Source of the DNA: Embleya hyalina
Lineage (GTDB): Bacteria; Actinomycetota; Actinomycetes; Streptomycetales; Streptomycetaceae
Length of the DNA stretch: 64,000 nucleotides
Direction: 5' to 3'
Assembly: GCF_003967355.1 (NCBI RefSeq)
Contig: NZ_BIFH01000025.1
Span: 62,001 to 126,000 of the forward strand
Shown here: positions 52,296 to 61,229 of the stretch, one piece after another
Layout of the letters: each line of letters starts with the position of its first letter
Numbering within the stretch: position 1 is the first letter of the stretch
Program-made: the position numbers and the translations under genes
Notes under the pieces: generated by a model
Told to the model about the DNA's origin: nothing
The model's input: only the letters and a program-made list of their open reading frames with translations
The model's database searches: none

Positions 52296-52974
52296 CGGGG
52301 TGCCGAACGCGCACTTGAGAGCGACGATTTCCTCGTCCCGGCGGACCTCACCCGAGGTGCGCAGGACGGATCGGGCGCGCTTTCGTCGCACGCCTGGTGG
52401 GAGAGGGCCCGGTCAACGGCACCCCGAACCGGAACGTGGCGGAAGCCCCGCGGACTGCTCGTTCGGCGTGAGTTCGAGGTGTGGGGCACCGAAGGCCACT
52501 CACGCTTGAACGACGACAGGATCGCAGTGGCGATCAGTGCTCTCGAAGCGGTAATGCGCAGGCTTGGAATGAACTGAGATCGACCGGAACGAAGCGGCCG
52601 GTGCGGGGTGTTGGACATGCCCCGGACGGGGCCACGGACCAACCCTGTCGGGGCGACGAGTCGTGGTGGCCGTGACGCCGGCGCGGCCGTTCCGGGGTAC
52701 GCGCGGCGCATCGGTGTTCCGGCCACCGGAACGATCCGGTCGCCGCGAGGCCTGGGCGCCGAGAATTCGATCGGCGGGCGAGCCGGCCGGGCTGCGGCCT
52801 CTCGTCGCGCCCGGCCCGGGCTCGCTCGGACAGGCCCCGAACGACCCGCCCACTGCGGGTAAGTGGGCGTCACCGCGCGCAGGAGAGCGAGGGCCGTCCC
52901 CCGTCGGTTCCTCCGGTTTCTCACCGGCAAAGCGGAGCATCACAGGCCACGCGGTAGTCGTGTCACCACTGCAC
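52296..52974. other. Region without genes
   Basis: No frame with family resemblance or clear codon bias, no recognisable RNA gene and no sizeable repeat was seen in this 0.68-kb stretch between two strong hairpins. Confidence 0.45.
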
Positions 52975-53012
52975 GCACGGCCCGTGGGGCGAAAGCCCCC
53001 ACCGGGCCGTGC
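52975..53012 (-). terminator. Terminator hairpin of azoreductase gene
   Basis: GCACGGCCCG (52975-52984) and CGGGCCGTGC (53003-53012) form the base, extended by TGGGGC/GCCCCCA around a GAAA loop. It lies 48 bases after the minus-strand azoreductase stop. Confidence 0.8.
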
Positions 53013-53060
53013 GGCATGGTCGGATCGCCGGGCGGTCTGTGGGCGGCCGGCCCCCGACGG

Positions 53061-53672
53061 TCAGGCCAGGAGCGCGGCGTGCCGTCGCGCGGACTCGGCG
53101 GCTCGCTCCAGCGACCGCCGCGCCGATTCCTCGGCCAGCGGCACCAGGTCGGCCATGGCGGGTTTGACGGCCGCCATCGTCAGTTCGCGCGTGATGGTTT
53201 CGACCTGCAGACCGAGCCCGCCTTCCAGCACCTTCTCCAGGTAGTTGGTGTCGAAATCGAAGCCGGCTCGCGGCGTGCCGGGGCGGTAGGAGCCGCCGCG
53301 CGAGGCCGCGATCACGACGTGCTTGCCGGACGGGGCCACGCCCTCGCCGAAGGTCCGCCCCGCCAGGATGATCTGGTCCAGCCAGGCCTTCAGGGTCGAG
53401 GGGATCGTGAAGTTGTACATGGGAGCACCGATGAGGACGACATCGGCCTTCTCGAATTCGGCGATGAGTTCCTCACGCGGCGCGGGGACGGACTCGGCGG
53501 TGACGGTGGCGACGTCCAGGTGCGGCACGGGGTCGGCGGCCAGGTCGCGGTATATGACGCCGCCCTGCGGGTGTGCCTCCTCCCAAACCCTGCGGAAAGC
53601 GTCGGTGAGTTGGCGGGAGCCGGAGCCCTCCAGCGGAAACAGGGACGAGTCGATGTGCAGCAGAACTGCCAT
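53061..53672 (-). CDS. FMN-dependent NADH:quinone reductase / azoreductase
   Basis: A 203-residue flavodoxin-fold reductase of the AzoR family. It starts LLHIDSSLFPLEGSGSRQLT (phosphate-binding loop for FMN) and has the APMYNFTIPSTLKAWLDQI block at about 83-101, then AASRGGSY. It should reduce quinones or azo compounds with NADH as a two-electron donor. GGAG precedes ATG 53672. Divergent from an HxlR regulator with a tandem-palindrome operator between, the usual setting for quinone- or diamide-induced reductases. Confidence 0.92.
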   Translation of the reverse strand: MAVLLHIDSSLFPLEGSGSRQLTDAFRRVWEEAHPQGGVIYRDLAADPVPHLDVATVTAESVPAPREELIAEFEKADVVLIGAPMYNFTIPSTLKAWLDQIILAGRTFGEGVAPSGKHVVIAASRGGSYRPGTPRAGFDFDTNYLEKVLEGGLGLQVETITRELTMAAVKPAMADLVPLAEESARRSLERAAESARRHAALLA

Positions 53673-53743
53673 GGAAGGCACTCCTCGGGGCGGGTACGCG
53701 GATGCGGTGGAACCGGCACACCAAGGCGCCCGGAACCAGAATC

Positions 53744-53775
53744 ATAAGCTGCTTATCTTTATACAGTAGCTTACT
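53744..53775. promoter_or_regulatory. HxlR-type operator, two dyads
   Basis: ATAAGC-T-GCTTAT (53744-53756) is a perfect palindrome. AGTAGCTTACT (53765-53775) is a second, imperfect copy 21 bases along. They fill the gap between divergent reductase and HxlR genes and lie in unusually AT-rich sequence. Confidence 0.65.
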
Positions 53776-53814
53776 TTTCCGCAGCTATTGGATGGTGGGC
53801 GCTACCATGAGCGC

Positions 53815-54207
53815 ATGACAAAGGGGCGGCACGGGGACGCGGGGCAGTGCGCAGCGGTGGGCGGCGCGGTGGAAGGCGTCTTCGCCCTTCTGGGCAAGCG
53901 CTGGAACGGCCTCATCCTTGCCAGCCTGATGAACGGCCCGGGCCGCTTCGCCGAACTGGGCCGCGCCGTCAGCGGGATCAGCGAGCGCATGCTCTCCGAC
54001 CGCCTCGCCGAACTCGGCGACGCCGGCCTGGTGAGCCGCGAGGTGGACCCCGGCCCGCCACTGCGGGTCACCTACCGCCTCACCCCCGCGGGAGAGGCAC
54101 TACGGCCGGCTCTGGAGGAGCTGGGCAGCTGGGCCGAGCAGTTCCTCGGAGGATCCGAGCATGGCAACTGCCCCACCATGCCGCAGTCGAAAGTGGTGAA
54201 TCCGTAA
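53815..54207 (+). CDS. HxlR-family regulator
   Basis: A 130-residue HxlR regulator. An N-terminal cysteine (C11 in GDAGQCAAV) is at the position used for redox or electrophile sensing in this family. The DNA-binding part has LLGKRWNGLILASLMNGPGR, FAELGRAVSGISERMLSDRL and the wing VTYRLTPAGEAL. A second cysteine lies near the C-terminus. ATG 53815 gives a usual start, although the frame is open to 53788. It should control the divergent azoreductase gene and itself. Confidence 0.9.
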   Translation: MTKGRHGDAGQCAAVGGAVEGVFALLGKRWNGLILASLMNGPGRFAELGRAVSGISERMLSDRLAELGDAGLVSREVDPGPPLRVTYRLTPAGEALRPALEELGSWAEQFLGGSEHGNCPTMPQSKVVNP

Positions 54208-54356
54208 CCGCGCACGACGACGGCACGGCCCAGGACGGCCGGCTCACGGACATCAGGTTTGACCAGGCGTTTCAGCTTGACGCGGGAGCCCTCGATGTTC
54301 CCACTCAAGCCTCGTGAGGCACCGAGGTATGCGGGCGAGGTGGCTGCTCCGCCGAG

Positions 54357-54371
54357 ATACATAGCATGTAT
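54357..54371. promoter_or_regulatory. Palindrome at LysR start
   Basis: ATACAT-AGC-ATGTAT is a perfect 6+3+6 palindrome that ends two bases before ATG 54374. A LysR autoregulation site is likely. No ribosome site is present, so the message may be leaderless. Confidence 0.5.
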
Positions 54372-54373
54372 GG

Positions 54374-55282
54374 ATGTTCGACCTTCGCCAATTCCAGGTG
54401 CTCCGCGCCATTGCCTCGAGCGGTTCGTTGGCCGGGGCCGCCCGCGAGCTCCACTACGGACACCCGACCATCAGCTACCATCTCGGGGCGCTGGAGGCGC
54501 ACTTGGGGGTCAAGCTGGTGGAGCGCGGTCCCACCGGGGCGGTCCTGACGGATGTCGGCACGATGGTCCTGGAGCATGCGTGCGCCGTGCTCGACCGGAT
54601 CGACACGGTCGAGGCGGATGTCGAGGCCCGGGCGAAACACGGTGTGGCGACGCTGCGCATCGGTGCCTTCCACTCCGCGGCCTCGCGGTTGCTCCCCCGG
54701 GCCGTGCGGAATGCCGCGATCGGTTCGGACGTGCGGATCGAATTGATCGAGGCCGAACCACTCGATCTGGTCGCGCATGTACGAGCCGGGTCGCTGCACT
54801 GCGCCGTGATCTACGACGTCGGCGGAGCCGGGGCACGATACGGCGCGGACATGCGGGCCGAGACCTTGTTCGACGATCCGTACCGGGTCCTGCTCCCCGC
54901 ATCGCACCCCCAGGCCCGGGCAGTGGGTCCGGTCGACATCGAACTGCTGGCCGACGACGGGTGGATCGTCTCTCGCGGCTCGTACGACCCCAGCGACCAG
55001 ACTCTTTTCGCGACGTGCCAGTCCCTGGGATTCCGACCCCGGACCGTGCTCAGGACCGACGATTACGGTGTGGTCCACGGCTTCGTCGCCGCCGGCACCG
55101 CCGTCGCGCTGGTACCCGAACTCGCCTTGGAGGAGGGTTACGACGTCGTCGCCCGCCCCGCTGTGCAGGTCCTGGGCTGTCGCAGCATCCGGTTTCTCGC
55201 CCCTCAAGGCACACAGCCCGCACTGGTGGGGCGGTTGCGCGAGGAACTGCACCGCGCGGCGGCGATCCGGAAGACGCCCTGA
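54374..55282 (+). CDS. LysR-family regulator
   Basis: A 302-residue LysR regulator. The helix-turn-helix covers residues 1-60 (FQVLRAIASSGSLAGAAREL, then HPTISYHLGALEAHLGVKL). The effector domain has GAFHSAASRLLPRAV and a typical second half (VHGFVAAGTAVALVPELAL). The ATG at 54374 has no ribosome site but follows a palindrome. It lies 290 bases upstream of the agmatinase gene on the same strand, so it may regulate it; LysR genes usually face their targets, which lowers that guess. The effector is unknown. Confidence 0.9.
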   Translation: MFDLRQFQVLRAIASSGSLAGAARELHYGHPTISYHLGALEAHLGVKLVERGPTGAVLTDVGTMVLEHACAVLDRIDTVEADVEARAKHGVATLRIGAFHSAASRLLPRAVRNAAIGSDVRIELIEAEPLDLVAHVRAGSLHCAVIYDVGGAGARYGADMRAETLFDDPYRVLLPASHPQARAVGPVDIELLADDGWIVSRGSYDPSDQTLFATCQSLGFRPRTVLRTDDYGVVHGFVAAGTAVALVPELALEEGYDVVARPAVQVLGCRSIRFLAPQGTQPALVGRLREELHRAAAIRKTP

Positions 55283-55572
55283 CGGAACCGCATCACCCGG
55301 GCAGGCGTCGCACGGTCTTCCATAGACCATATGGAGCGTCGTCGAAAGCTCGTCCATACCTGTACAGCCGCAAGGCTGTGAGGATTCGAGCCTGCGCGGT
55401 GGGCACGCGCGGCGGCCGGGCAGACCCGGCGAAACCTGCTGCGGGCGGGTCCGGCGGCCACGGCGGGCCCGTTCACCGGGCATCGGACCTGCTCGCCGAG
55501 CGCCCGCATCGCGCCACACCGCGACAAGTCGGCCCGGCGGCCCGTTCCGCACGACGCAAAGGACTTCCCCCT

Positions 55573-56640
55573 ATGACCCGCTTCGGCGCAATGTACGGCC
55601 CCGACGTCACATTCCTGGGCGTCCCGCCGTGCGACCTGGACGAACACTCGACGTGGGATGACGCCCAGGTGGTCATCCTCGGCGCGCCCTACGACGGCGG
55701 CACCTCGTACCGCTCGGGCGCCCGGTTCGGGCCCAAGGCCATCCGGCAGGCCTGCTACCTCGAACACGAGGGCAGCCGACCCTCCCTCGCGCTGGGTGTG
55801 GACGGACTTCTCGACCTGCGCGTCAAGGACGCCGGCGACGTCATGATGTTCAGCGGTGACGCGCAAGAGGCACACGCCGCCTTGGAACAGGCGGTGAACA
55901 CCGTCTCGGCCACCGGCAGGATTCCCCTCGTACTCGGCGGCGACCACTCGATCGCTCTCCCGAACGTCACCGGCGTCGCACGCGCGGTCGGATGGGGCCG
56001 GGTCTCGGTCGTCCACTTCGACGCCCACGCGGACACCGGCGACATCTGCCACGGTTCCCTCATCGCCCACGGCCAGCCGATGCGCCGCCTTCTCGAATCG
56101 GGCGCGGCTCGCGGCGACCGCTTCCTGCAGTTGGGCCTGCGCGGCTACTGGCCCGGCCCGGAGACCCTGGAATGGATGGCCGAACAGGGCATGCGCTCGT
56201 ACGAGATGACCGAGATCGTGGAACGCGGCCTGGAAACCTGCCTGGCCGAGGCGTCACGCACGGCACTGGACGACTGCGACGGCGTCTACCTCTCGGTGGA
56301 CGTCGACGTCGTCGACCCCGGCATGGCCCCTGGGACCGGGACGCCGGAGCCCGGTGGCCTGACCTCCCGCCAACTCCTGGACGCGGTACGCCGCTTGGCC
56401 TACGAACTGCCCATCGTCGGCGTCGAGGTCGTCGAGGTCGCCCCCGGCCACGACCACGCCGACATCACCGCGATGCTCGGCAGCCGCATCGTCCTCGAAG
56501 CGCTGTCCGGCATCGCCCGCCGACAGGCCGAGAAGAACGGCCACTTGGAGTCGTGGGACCGCGGTCGACCCCTCCTGGAGCCGTACGACACCATCCACCG
56601 CGACGCGAACCGTCGGCACCGCGGAGCGACGCGCGGGTGA
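55573..56640 (+). CDS. speB: Agmatinase family ureohydrolase
   Basis: A 355-residue ureohydrolase of the arginase/agmatinase family. All metal-binding motifs are present: GGDHS (H), DAHAD and SVDVDVVDP. The APYDGGTSYRSGARFGP block near the N-terminus and GVEVVEVAPGHDH near the C-terminus match the agmatinase and guanidinobutyrase groups. The enzyme should hydrolyse a guanidino compound to urea and an amine with two manganese ions. Symbol by family only; guanidinobutyrase or proclavaminate amidinohydrolase remain possible. No strong ribosome site precedes ATG 55573. Confidence 0.85.
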   Translation: MTRFGAMYGPDVTFLGVPPCDLDEHSTWDDAQVVILGAPYDGGTSYRSGARFGPKAIRQACYLEHEGSRPSLALGVDGLLDLRVKDAGDVMMFSGDAQEAHAALEQAVNTVSATGRIPLVLGGDHSIALPNVTGVARAVGWGRVSVVHFDAHADTGDICHGSLIAHGQPMRRLLESGAARGDRFLQLGLRGYWPGPETLEWMAEQGMRSYEMTEIVERGLETCLAEASRTALDDCDGVYLSVDVDVVDPGMAPGTGTPEPGGLTSRQLLDAVRRLAYELPIVGVEVVEVAPGHDHADITAMLGSRIVLEALSGIARRQAEKNGHLESWDRGRPLLEPYDTIHRDANRRHRGATRG

Positions 56641-56975
56641 ACCGGTGTGCGAGCCCCCTGCGCGGCCGGTCCTCCCTCCAGACCCGGGCCGCCAACGCCG
56701 CACACCACGCGCCGCGTTGGGCCGGCGACGGCCGAGCCGCGTCCCGCCCCGACGCGAACGTGCCTTCGCCGTCCGGGACATCGTCCCCGTCACAGCCCTC
56801 TGCGCAGCCCCGGGAGGTCGGCCGACCGTGAACCGGTGACGCCCTCGAGGCCGCACCCGAACTCGACGACCACGCGGGTGTCCTGGACGCCTTCCGTGGG
56901 GGCGACGAGCGTTTCCAGGCTGGTGCCGGCGTGTCGAGGACTTCGGATCGTGTGCTCGGGGAGGCGGGAGCACAC
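56641..56975. other. Non-coding gap before MarR operator
   Basis: The 335 bases after the agmatinase stop contain no convincing gene. A plus-strand frame near 56840-57000 is open but has no family resemblance. No strong hairpin was seen after the stop codon. Confidence 0.45.
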
Positions 56976-57007
56976 GGCTATGTCGAGGTACCTACTTTGA
57001 CATAGCC
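56976..57007. promoter_or_regulatory. MarR-type inverted repeat
   Basis: GGCTATGTC (56976-56984) and GACATAGCC (56999-57007) form a perfect 9-bp inverted repeat with 14 bases between, 25 bases before the GTG of a MarR gene. Most likely its autoregulatory operator. Confidence 0.75.
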
Positions 57008-57032
57008 ATCTCCCCGGGCCTAGGGTCGCGGC

Positions 57033-57506
57033 GTGTCGTCGACGGATCCCGCAGCCGAGGAGCACCGGCGCATCGCGGCCGGCCTGGCCGCGATCCTGCC
57101 CGTGCTGCATCGCACCGTGGACCGGAGGCTGGTGTCGGATTTCGACCACCCCAAGCCGCCGGAGGCTCACTTGGCAGTGCTGCGGGTGGTCGACGAGCAC
57201 GAGGGGATCACGGTCCGCGAAGTGGCCGAGACCCTGCTGATGAAGCCGAACAACGTGAGCGCCCTGATCTCGAAGCTCGTCGATGACGGCGCGATGGAAC
57301 GGCACGTGGATCCGGACGACAAGCGCCTCGTGCGGTTGCGGCTGACGGCGGAGGCCCGTCGTCGTTCCGCGACCGTCGACGCCCTCGTGACCGGGTACAT
57401 CGTGGGCGCGCTGCGCACGATGAGCGACGGCGAGGTCGCCGCCCTGGGATCCGCGGTCGGCGCGCTGGCCGAACTCACCCGGCAGGTCCAGCCCCGCAAC
57501 ACCTGA
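57033..57506 (+). CDS. MarR-family regulator
   Basis: A 157-residue MarR protein with helix-turn-helix ITVREVAETLLMKPNNVSAL and wing MERHVDPDDKRLVRLRLTAE. It resembles the MarR protein at 48723. GTG 57033 begins 25 bases after a perfect inverted repeat; a ribosome site is weak. It is followed on the same strand, 198 bases later, by a DHA2 exporter gene, which suggests repression of the pump in the absence of its substrate. Ligand unknown. Confidence 0.9.
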   Translation: MSSTDPAAEEHRRIAAGLAAILPVLHRTVDRRLVSDFDHPKPPEAHLAVLRVVDEHEGITVREVAETLLMKPNNVSALISKLVDDGAMERHVDPDDKRLVRLRLTAEARRRSATVDALVTGYIVGALRTMSDGEVAALGSAVGALAELTRQVQPRNT

Positions 57507-57704
57507 TCCCCAGCCGTATCGAGCCGACGTCCGGACGCCCTCGGGGCCTCCGTCGATCCCTGGCCACCGGAGCACCGCCCGTGCTGCGGCGCGCCGCGCG
57601 TCATCACGCGCCGACTCGTTCCCCTCTTTCCCTGTGTCTTCTTCCGGCGTGCACGCCGCTGTGACTCGGCGCGCGTCCGCCCGATCAGGAAGTCTGGTTT
57701 TCGC

Positions 57705-59309
57705 ATGTCCTCCACTCGAGCGGGCCATGACCACATGCCCTCTCCCGGTTCGCCGCCGATCGCCTCCGGTCCTCGCGCCAATCCTTGGCTGACGCTGATA
57801 GCCGTGGCCTTCGGCCTGTTCATGGTCGGCCTGGACAGCTCGGTCGTGGCGATCGCCAACCCGGAGATCGGCCGCGACCTGAACGCCTCGACCGCCGACC
57901 TGCAATGGGTCACCAACTCCTATCTGCTGGCCCTGGCCGCCGCACTGATCCTGGGCGGCAAGCTCGGCGACCGCTTCGGCCGCCGGACGTTCTACCTGGT
58001 CGGCGTGGCCGGCTTCACCCTCGCGTCGGTGGCGATCGGGTTGGCCGGCTCGATCGAAGGCGTGATCGCGTTCCGAGCGGCGCAAGGGTTCTTCGGCGCT
58101 CTGCTGATGCCGAACACGCTCGGCCTGCTGCGCGCGGTCTTCCCCCCGAAGAAGTTCGGCATGGCGGTGGGCATCTGGGCGATGGTCTCGTCGGTGTCCA
58201 CCGCGATCGGCCCGATCGTGGGCGGACTGCTCGTCGAACACGTCGACTGGGAGTCGGTGTTCTACATCAACGCCCCGATCGGCGTGATCGCCCTCGCCTT
58301 CAGCCTCGCGGTGCTGCCGCAGAGCAAGAACTCCACCGGACACCACCGGTTCGACATCCCCGGCGTGCTGATCCTCGCGCTCGGACTGCTGCTGCTGGTC
58401 TTCGGCGTCGTCAAGGGCGAGTCGTGGGGCTGGGGCGCGGCCTCCACACTCGGCATGATCGCGGCGGGGGTCGTCGTGCTGGTCGTGTTCGGCTGGTACG
58501 AGACCCGCGTCGCGCACCCGCTGCTGCCGATGCGATTGTTCCGCAACCGGGCACTGACCGTCGGCACGATCGTCACCGCCGTGAACTTCTTCGTCCTGCT
58601 CGGCGTGATCTTCTTCGTCATGCTGTACCTGCAGAACGTGCGCGGCTTCACCCCCGTCGAAGCCGGCGTACGAACCCTGCCGCTCAGCCTCGCCTCGGTC
58701 GTGTCCGCCCCGCTCGGCGCGGCGGTCACCGAACGCCTCGGCGCACGGGTGAGCATGCCGACCGGCATGCTGCTCCAAGCCGCCGCCGCACTGGGCATGC
58801 TCACGTGGGACATCGACAGCTCGTACACGCTGATGTGGCCGCCGTTCGTCGCGCTCGGCCTCGGTACCGGCATGGTCATGGCTGCCTCCTCGGACGCGAT
58901 CGTCGGCAACGCGCCCGTCCGGGACGGCGGCGTGGCCGGTGGCCTGCAGGCCACCGCCCTGCAGGTCGGCGGCGCCTTGGGCACATCCGTGCTGATGTCC
59001 GTCATCAGCAGTCGTGCCGGCTCGACGATGATCGACGAATTCACCTCCGCCGGGGTTCCGGGGCCGACCGCAGAGGGTCTGCGCGCCGCCGAGGGCGCGG
59101 TGGCGATGGGCGTCGCACCCGTTTCCCCCGACATGCCCGCCGAGTTGCGTGCCCGGATCGTCGAGGGCGGCGGTCAGGCGTTCATGAACGGCGTACACAC
59201 CGCGGCGATCATCACCGTGGTCGTGTGCCTGGTGAGCGCCGCCCTCGCCGCCGCGGGCCTGGGTCGGCGCGATCCGAGCCGGGGCCCGGTCGGGCCGGCG
59301 ATGCACTGA
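57705..59309 (+). CDS. MFS drug exporter, DHA2 (EmrB/QacA) type
   Basis: A 534-residue transporter with 14 predicted membrane segments. Diagnostic features are LDSSVVAIANPEIGRDL in segment 1, QWVTNSYLLALAA in segment 2 and GGKLGDRFGRRTFYLVG in the first loop. Such pumps expel antibiotics, dyes or toxic metabolites using the proton gradient. ATG 57705 has only a weak ribosome site; ATG 57735 is an alternative. The MarR gene upstream is its probable regulator. Not linked to any biosynthetic cluster here. Confidence 0.92.
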   Translation: MSSTRAGHDHMPSPGSPPIASGPRANPWLTLIAVAFGLFMVGLDSSVVAIANPEIGRDLNASTADLQWVTNSYLLALAAALILGGKLGDRFGRRTFYLVGVAGFTLASVAIGLAGSIEGVIAFRAAQGFFGALLMPNTLGLLRAVFPPKKFGMAVGIWAMVSSVSTAIGPIVGGLLVEHVDWESVFYINAPIGVIALAFSLAVLPQSKNSTGHHRFDIPGVLILALGLLLLVFGVVKGESWGWGAASTLGMIAAGVVVLVVFGWYETRVAHPLLPMRLFRNRALTVGTIVTAVNFFVLLGVIFFVMLYLQNVRGFTPVEAGVRTLPLSLASVVSAPLGAAVTERLGARVSMPTGMLLQAAAALGMLTWDIDSSYTLMWPPFVALGLGTGMVMAASSDAIVGNAPVRDGGVAGGLQATALQVGGALGTSVLMSVISSRAGSTMIDEFTSAGVPGPTAEGLRAAEGAVAMGVAPVSPDMPAELRARIVEGGGQAFMNGVHTAAIITVVVCLVSAALAAAGLGRRDPSRGPVGPAMH

Positions 59310-59411
59310 CCCACCGGCCGCCGGCCCCGCTGCGGACACCCCGTGCGCGGGGCCGGCCCGGCCCGTCTCGCCGGACGATCCGGGGATCGCACGCCCGCCG
59401 AGCGGGGCGGA

Positions 59412-60683
59412 TCAGTCCGCCGGCTCCTTCGACAGTTCGGGGAACCCGGTACGACGGGCCGCCACGGCCATGCCCGCGCCTGCCGCGACCAGGGCGAGCG
59501 CGGTCCACGGCACGGCCGCGATGCCGGCTGTCGCCAGGATCCGGCCGCCGAGGAACGCACCCGTGCCGACGCCGATGTTGAAGCCGGAGTTCAGCACGGA
59601 GTCGGCGGTCTCCGGCGTCGCGGGGGCCGCGCGTACCACCGCGGCGTGCAGGAGTGTGGGAAGCGCCCCGAACGCCAGGCCCCACGCCGCGACCGCGGCG
59701 ACGGCGGGGACCGGGTTGCGGCCGGAGAGGGCGAGCACGAGGACACCGGCGGTCATCACGCCCAAGGCGGCGAGCAGTGCGCCGCGCGGTCGACGGTCGA
59801 CAAGGACCGCCGCGGCCCCGACGCCCATCGCACCGAACACGCCGTATGCGAGCAATACCCACCCGACTGCGGACTCGCCGAGGCCGGCTCGCTCCAACTG
59901 TCGCGCGACGTAGGTGTACAGGGCGAAGTGGCCGAGCATCACGACCGTCGTGGTGCCCGCGACGACCATCACGCCGGGTATTCGCAGCACGTCGACCACG
60001 CCCGCCCGCACGGACGATCGGTCGCCGGGCAACGCGGGCAGGGTGTGGGCGGCAAGTACCGCGAGCAGCAGGGCCAGTGCGGCCAGGCCCGCGAACGCGG
60101 TTCTCCAGCCGACCGCGGAGCCGGCCGCCGTACCGAGGGGTATGCCGATCGTCAGTGCCGCCGCCTGGCCCGCGAACACCATGGCCACCGCACGGCCGAC
60201 ACGCTCGGGGGCGACCATGCGGACCGCGTACGCCGCCGCCATCGACCAGAACACGCCCGCAAGGAGCCCTCCCACGGCGCGGGCCACGAGCGTGAGCGGA
60301 TAGCTGCCGGAGCATGCCGTGGCCACGTTGACCACCGCGAACCCGACCAGCGTGGCGACCATCGACGGGCGCCGCGGCCAGTGCCGGATCGCTGCGGTCA
60401 GCGGTATCGCGCCGAGGGCCATCGCGTATGCGAAGGCGGTCACCAAGAACCCGGCCGCGACCTCGGACACCCCCAGGTCACGGGCCGTCGTGGGAAGCAG
60501 TCCGGACGGTAGCATCTCGGTCGTCAATGCGACGAACACCGCCGCCGACAGGGTGAGCAGCCCACCAAGTGGCCATCCGGGCTCCGGAATTGCCGACGTG
60601 GCCGAATCGGTGGACGTGGCCGTATCGGTCGAAGCGGTGGTCTCGATGGCGGAAGTGGATGAAGGTTCCGATTCCCTTGACAT
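59412..60683 (-). CDS. MFS efflux transporter, DHA1 type
   Basis: A 423-residue MFS protein with 12 predicted membrane segments, related to the transporter at 31417: TEMLPSGLLPTTARDLGVSE aligns with its TETMPAGVLPAMSRDLGVSE. The first 40 residues are a Thr/Ser-rich cytoplasmic extension absent from the other copy. It is transcribed away from a MerR gene across a 64-base gap holding a MerR-type promoter, the same plan as at 31 kb. ATG at 60683. Substrate unknown. Confidence 0.9.
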   Translation of the reverse strand: MSRESEPSSTSAIETTASTDTATSTDSATSAIPEPGWPLGGLLTLSAAVFVALTTEMLPSGLLPTTARDLGVSEVAAGFLVTAFAYAMALGAIPLTAAIRHWPRRPSMVATLVGFAVVNVATACSGSYPLTLVARAVGGLLAGVFWSMAAAYAVRMVAPERVGRAVAMVFAGQAAALTIGIPLGTAAGSAVGWRTAFAGLAALALLLAVLAAHTLPALPGDRSSVRAGVVDVLRIPGVMVVAGTTTVVMLGHFALYTYVARQLERAGLGESAVGWVLLAYGVFGAMGVGAAAVLVDRRPRGALLAALGVMTAGVLVLALSGRNPVPAVAAVAAWGLAFGALPTLLHAAVVRAAPATPETADSVLNSGFNIGVGTGAFLGGRILATAGIAAVPWTALALVAAGAGMAVAARRTGFPELSKEPAD

Positions 60684-60702
60684 GGATCGAAGGCTAGGAA
60701 TC

Positions 60703-60723
60703 TCACATCGGTGTGAAGGTCAA
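60703..60723 (-). promoter_or_regulatory. MerR-type promoter/operator of second MFS gene
   Basis: On the minus strand TTGACC (60718-60723) is followed by the dyad TCACA-CCGA-TGTGA (60703-60716) within the spacer. The layout is the same as TTGACC plus palindrome at 31384-31404, but the dyad sequence differs. Confidence 0.6.
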
Positions 60724-60747
60724 ATCCGATGACGTGAGGTGGGACAC

Positions 60748-61113
60748 ATGAGGATCGGCGAGGTGTCGCGACGCACCGGCGTCAGTACGCGGCTGCTGCG
60801 CTACTACGAGGAACAGGGTCTGCTCCAGCCGGCTCGCAGCGAGAACGGCTATCGCGACTATCCGGACCAGGCCGTCGCGTGCGTCCACCAGATCCGCGGG
60901 CTGATCGACGCGGGACTGTCGACTCGCGCGTTGCGTTCGGTCATCCCCTACCTGGAGGGTGCCCTGACGCTGCCCCCGTCGCCCGGACCGGAGTTGGTGG
61001 CGCTCCTCGGCAACGAGTTGGCGCAACTCGACGAACGCATCACCTGCCTGACCCGCAACCGCGACGCGATCCGGGACTACCTGACGGCGTCGCGGCCCTC
61101 GCCCGAAGGGTGA
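60748..61113 (+). CDS. MerR-family regulator
   Basis: A 121-residue MerR regulator starting MRIGEVSRRTGVSTRLLRYY. It resembles the MerR protein at 31348 throughout, including the LTRNRDAIRDYL (here) and LTKNHTAIGDYL (there) ends. GAGGTGG precedes ATG 60748. Divergent from the MFS pump, which it should activate by untwisting the long-spacer promoter. Its inducer is unknown. Confidence 0.9.
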   Translation: MRIGEVSRRTGVSTRLLRYYEEQGLLQPARSENGYRDYPDQAVACVHQIRGLIDAGLSTRALRSVIPYLEGALTLPPSPGPELVALLGNELAQLDERITCLTRNRDAIRDYLTASRPSPEG

Positions 61114-61229
61114 ACGAGCCGGTCGACGTTCGAGGCATCGCCCGATTCGCGCTCGTCGACGAGGCCGAGGGTGCCTGCCACGTGCGGCGTCGCCCGTGCA
61201 CACGCTGCTCGCTCCCTCCGTGGGCGCAT

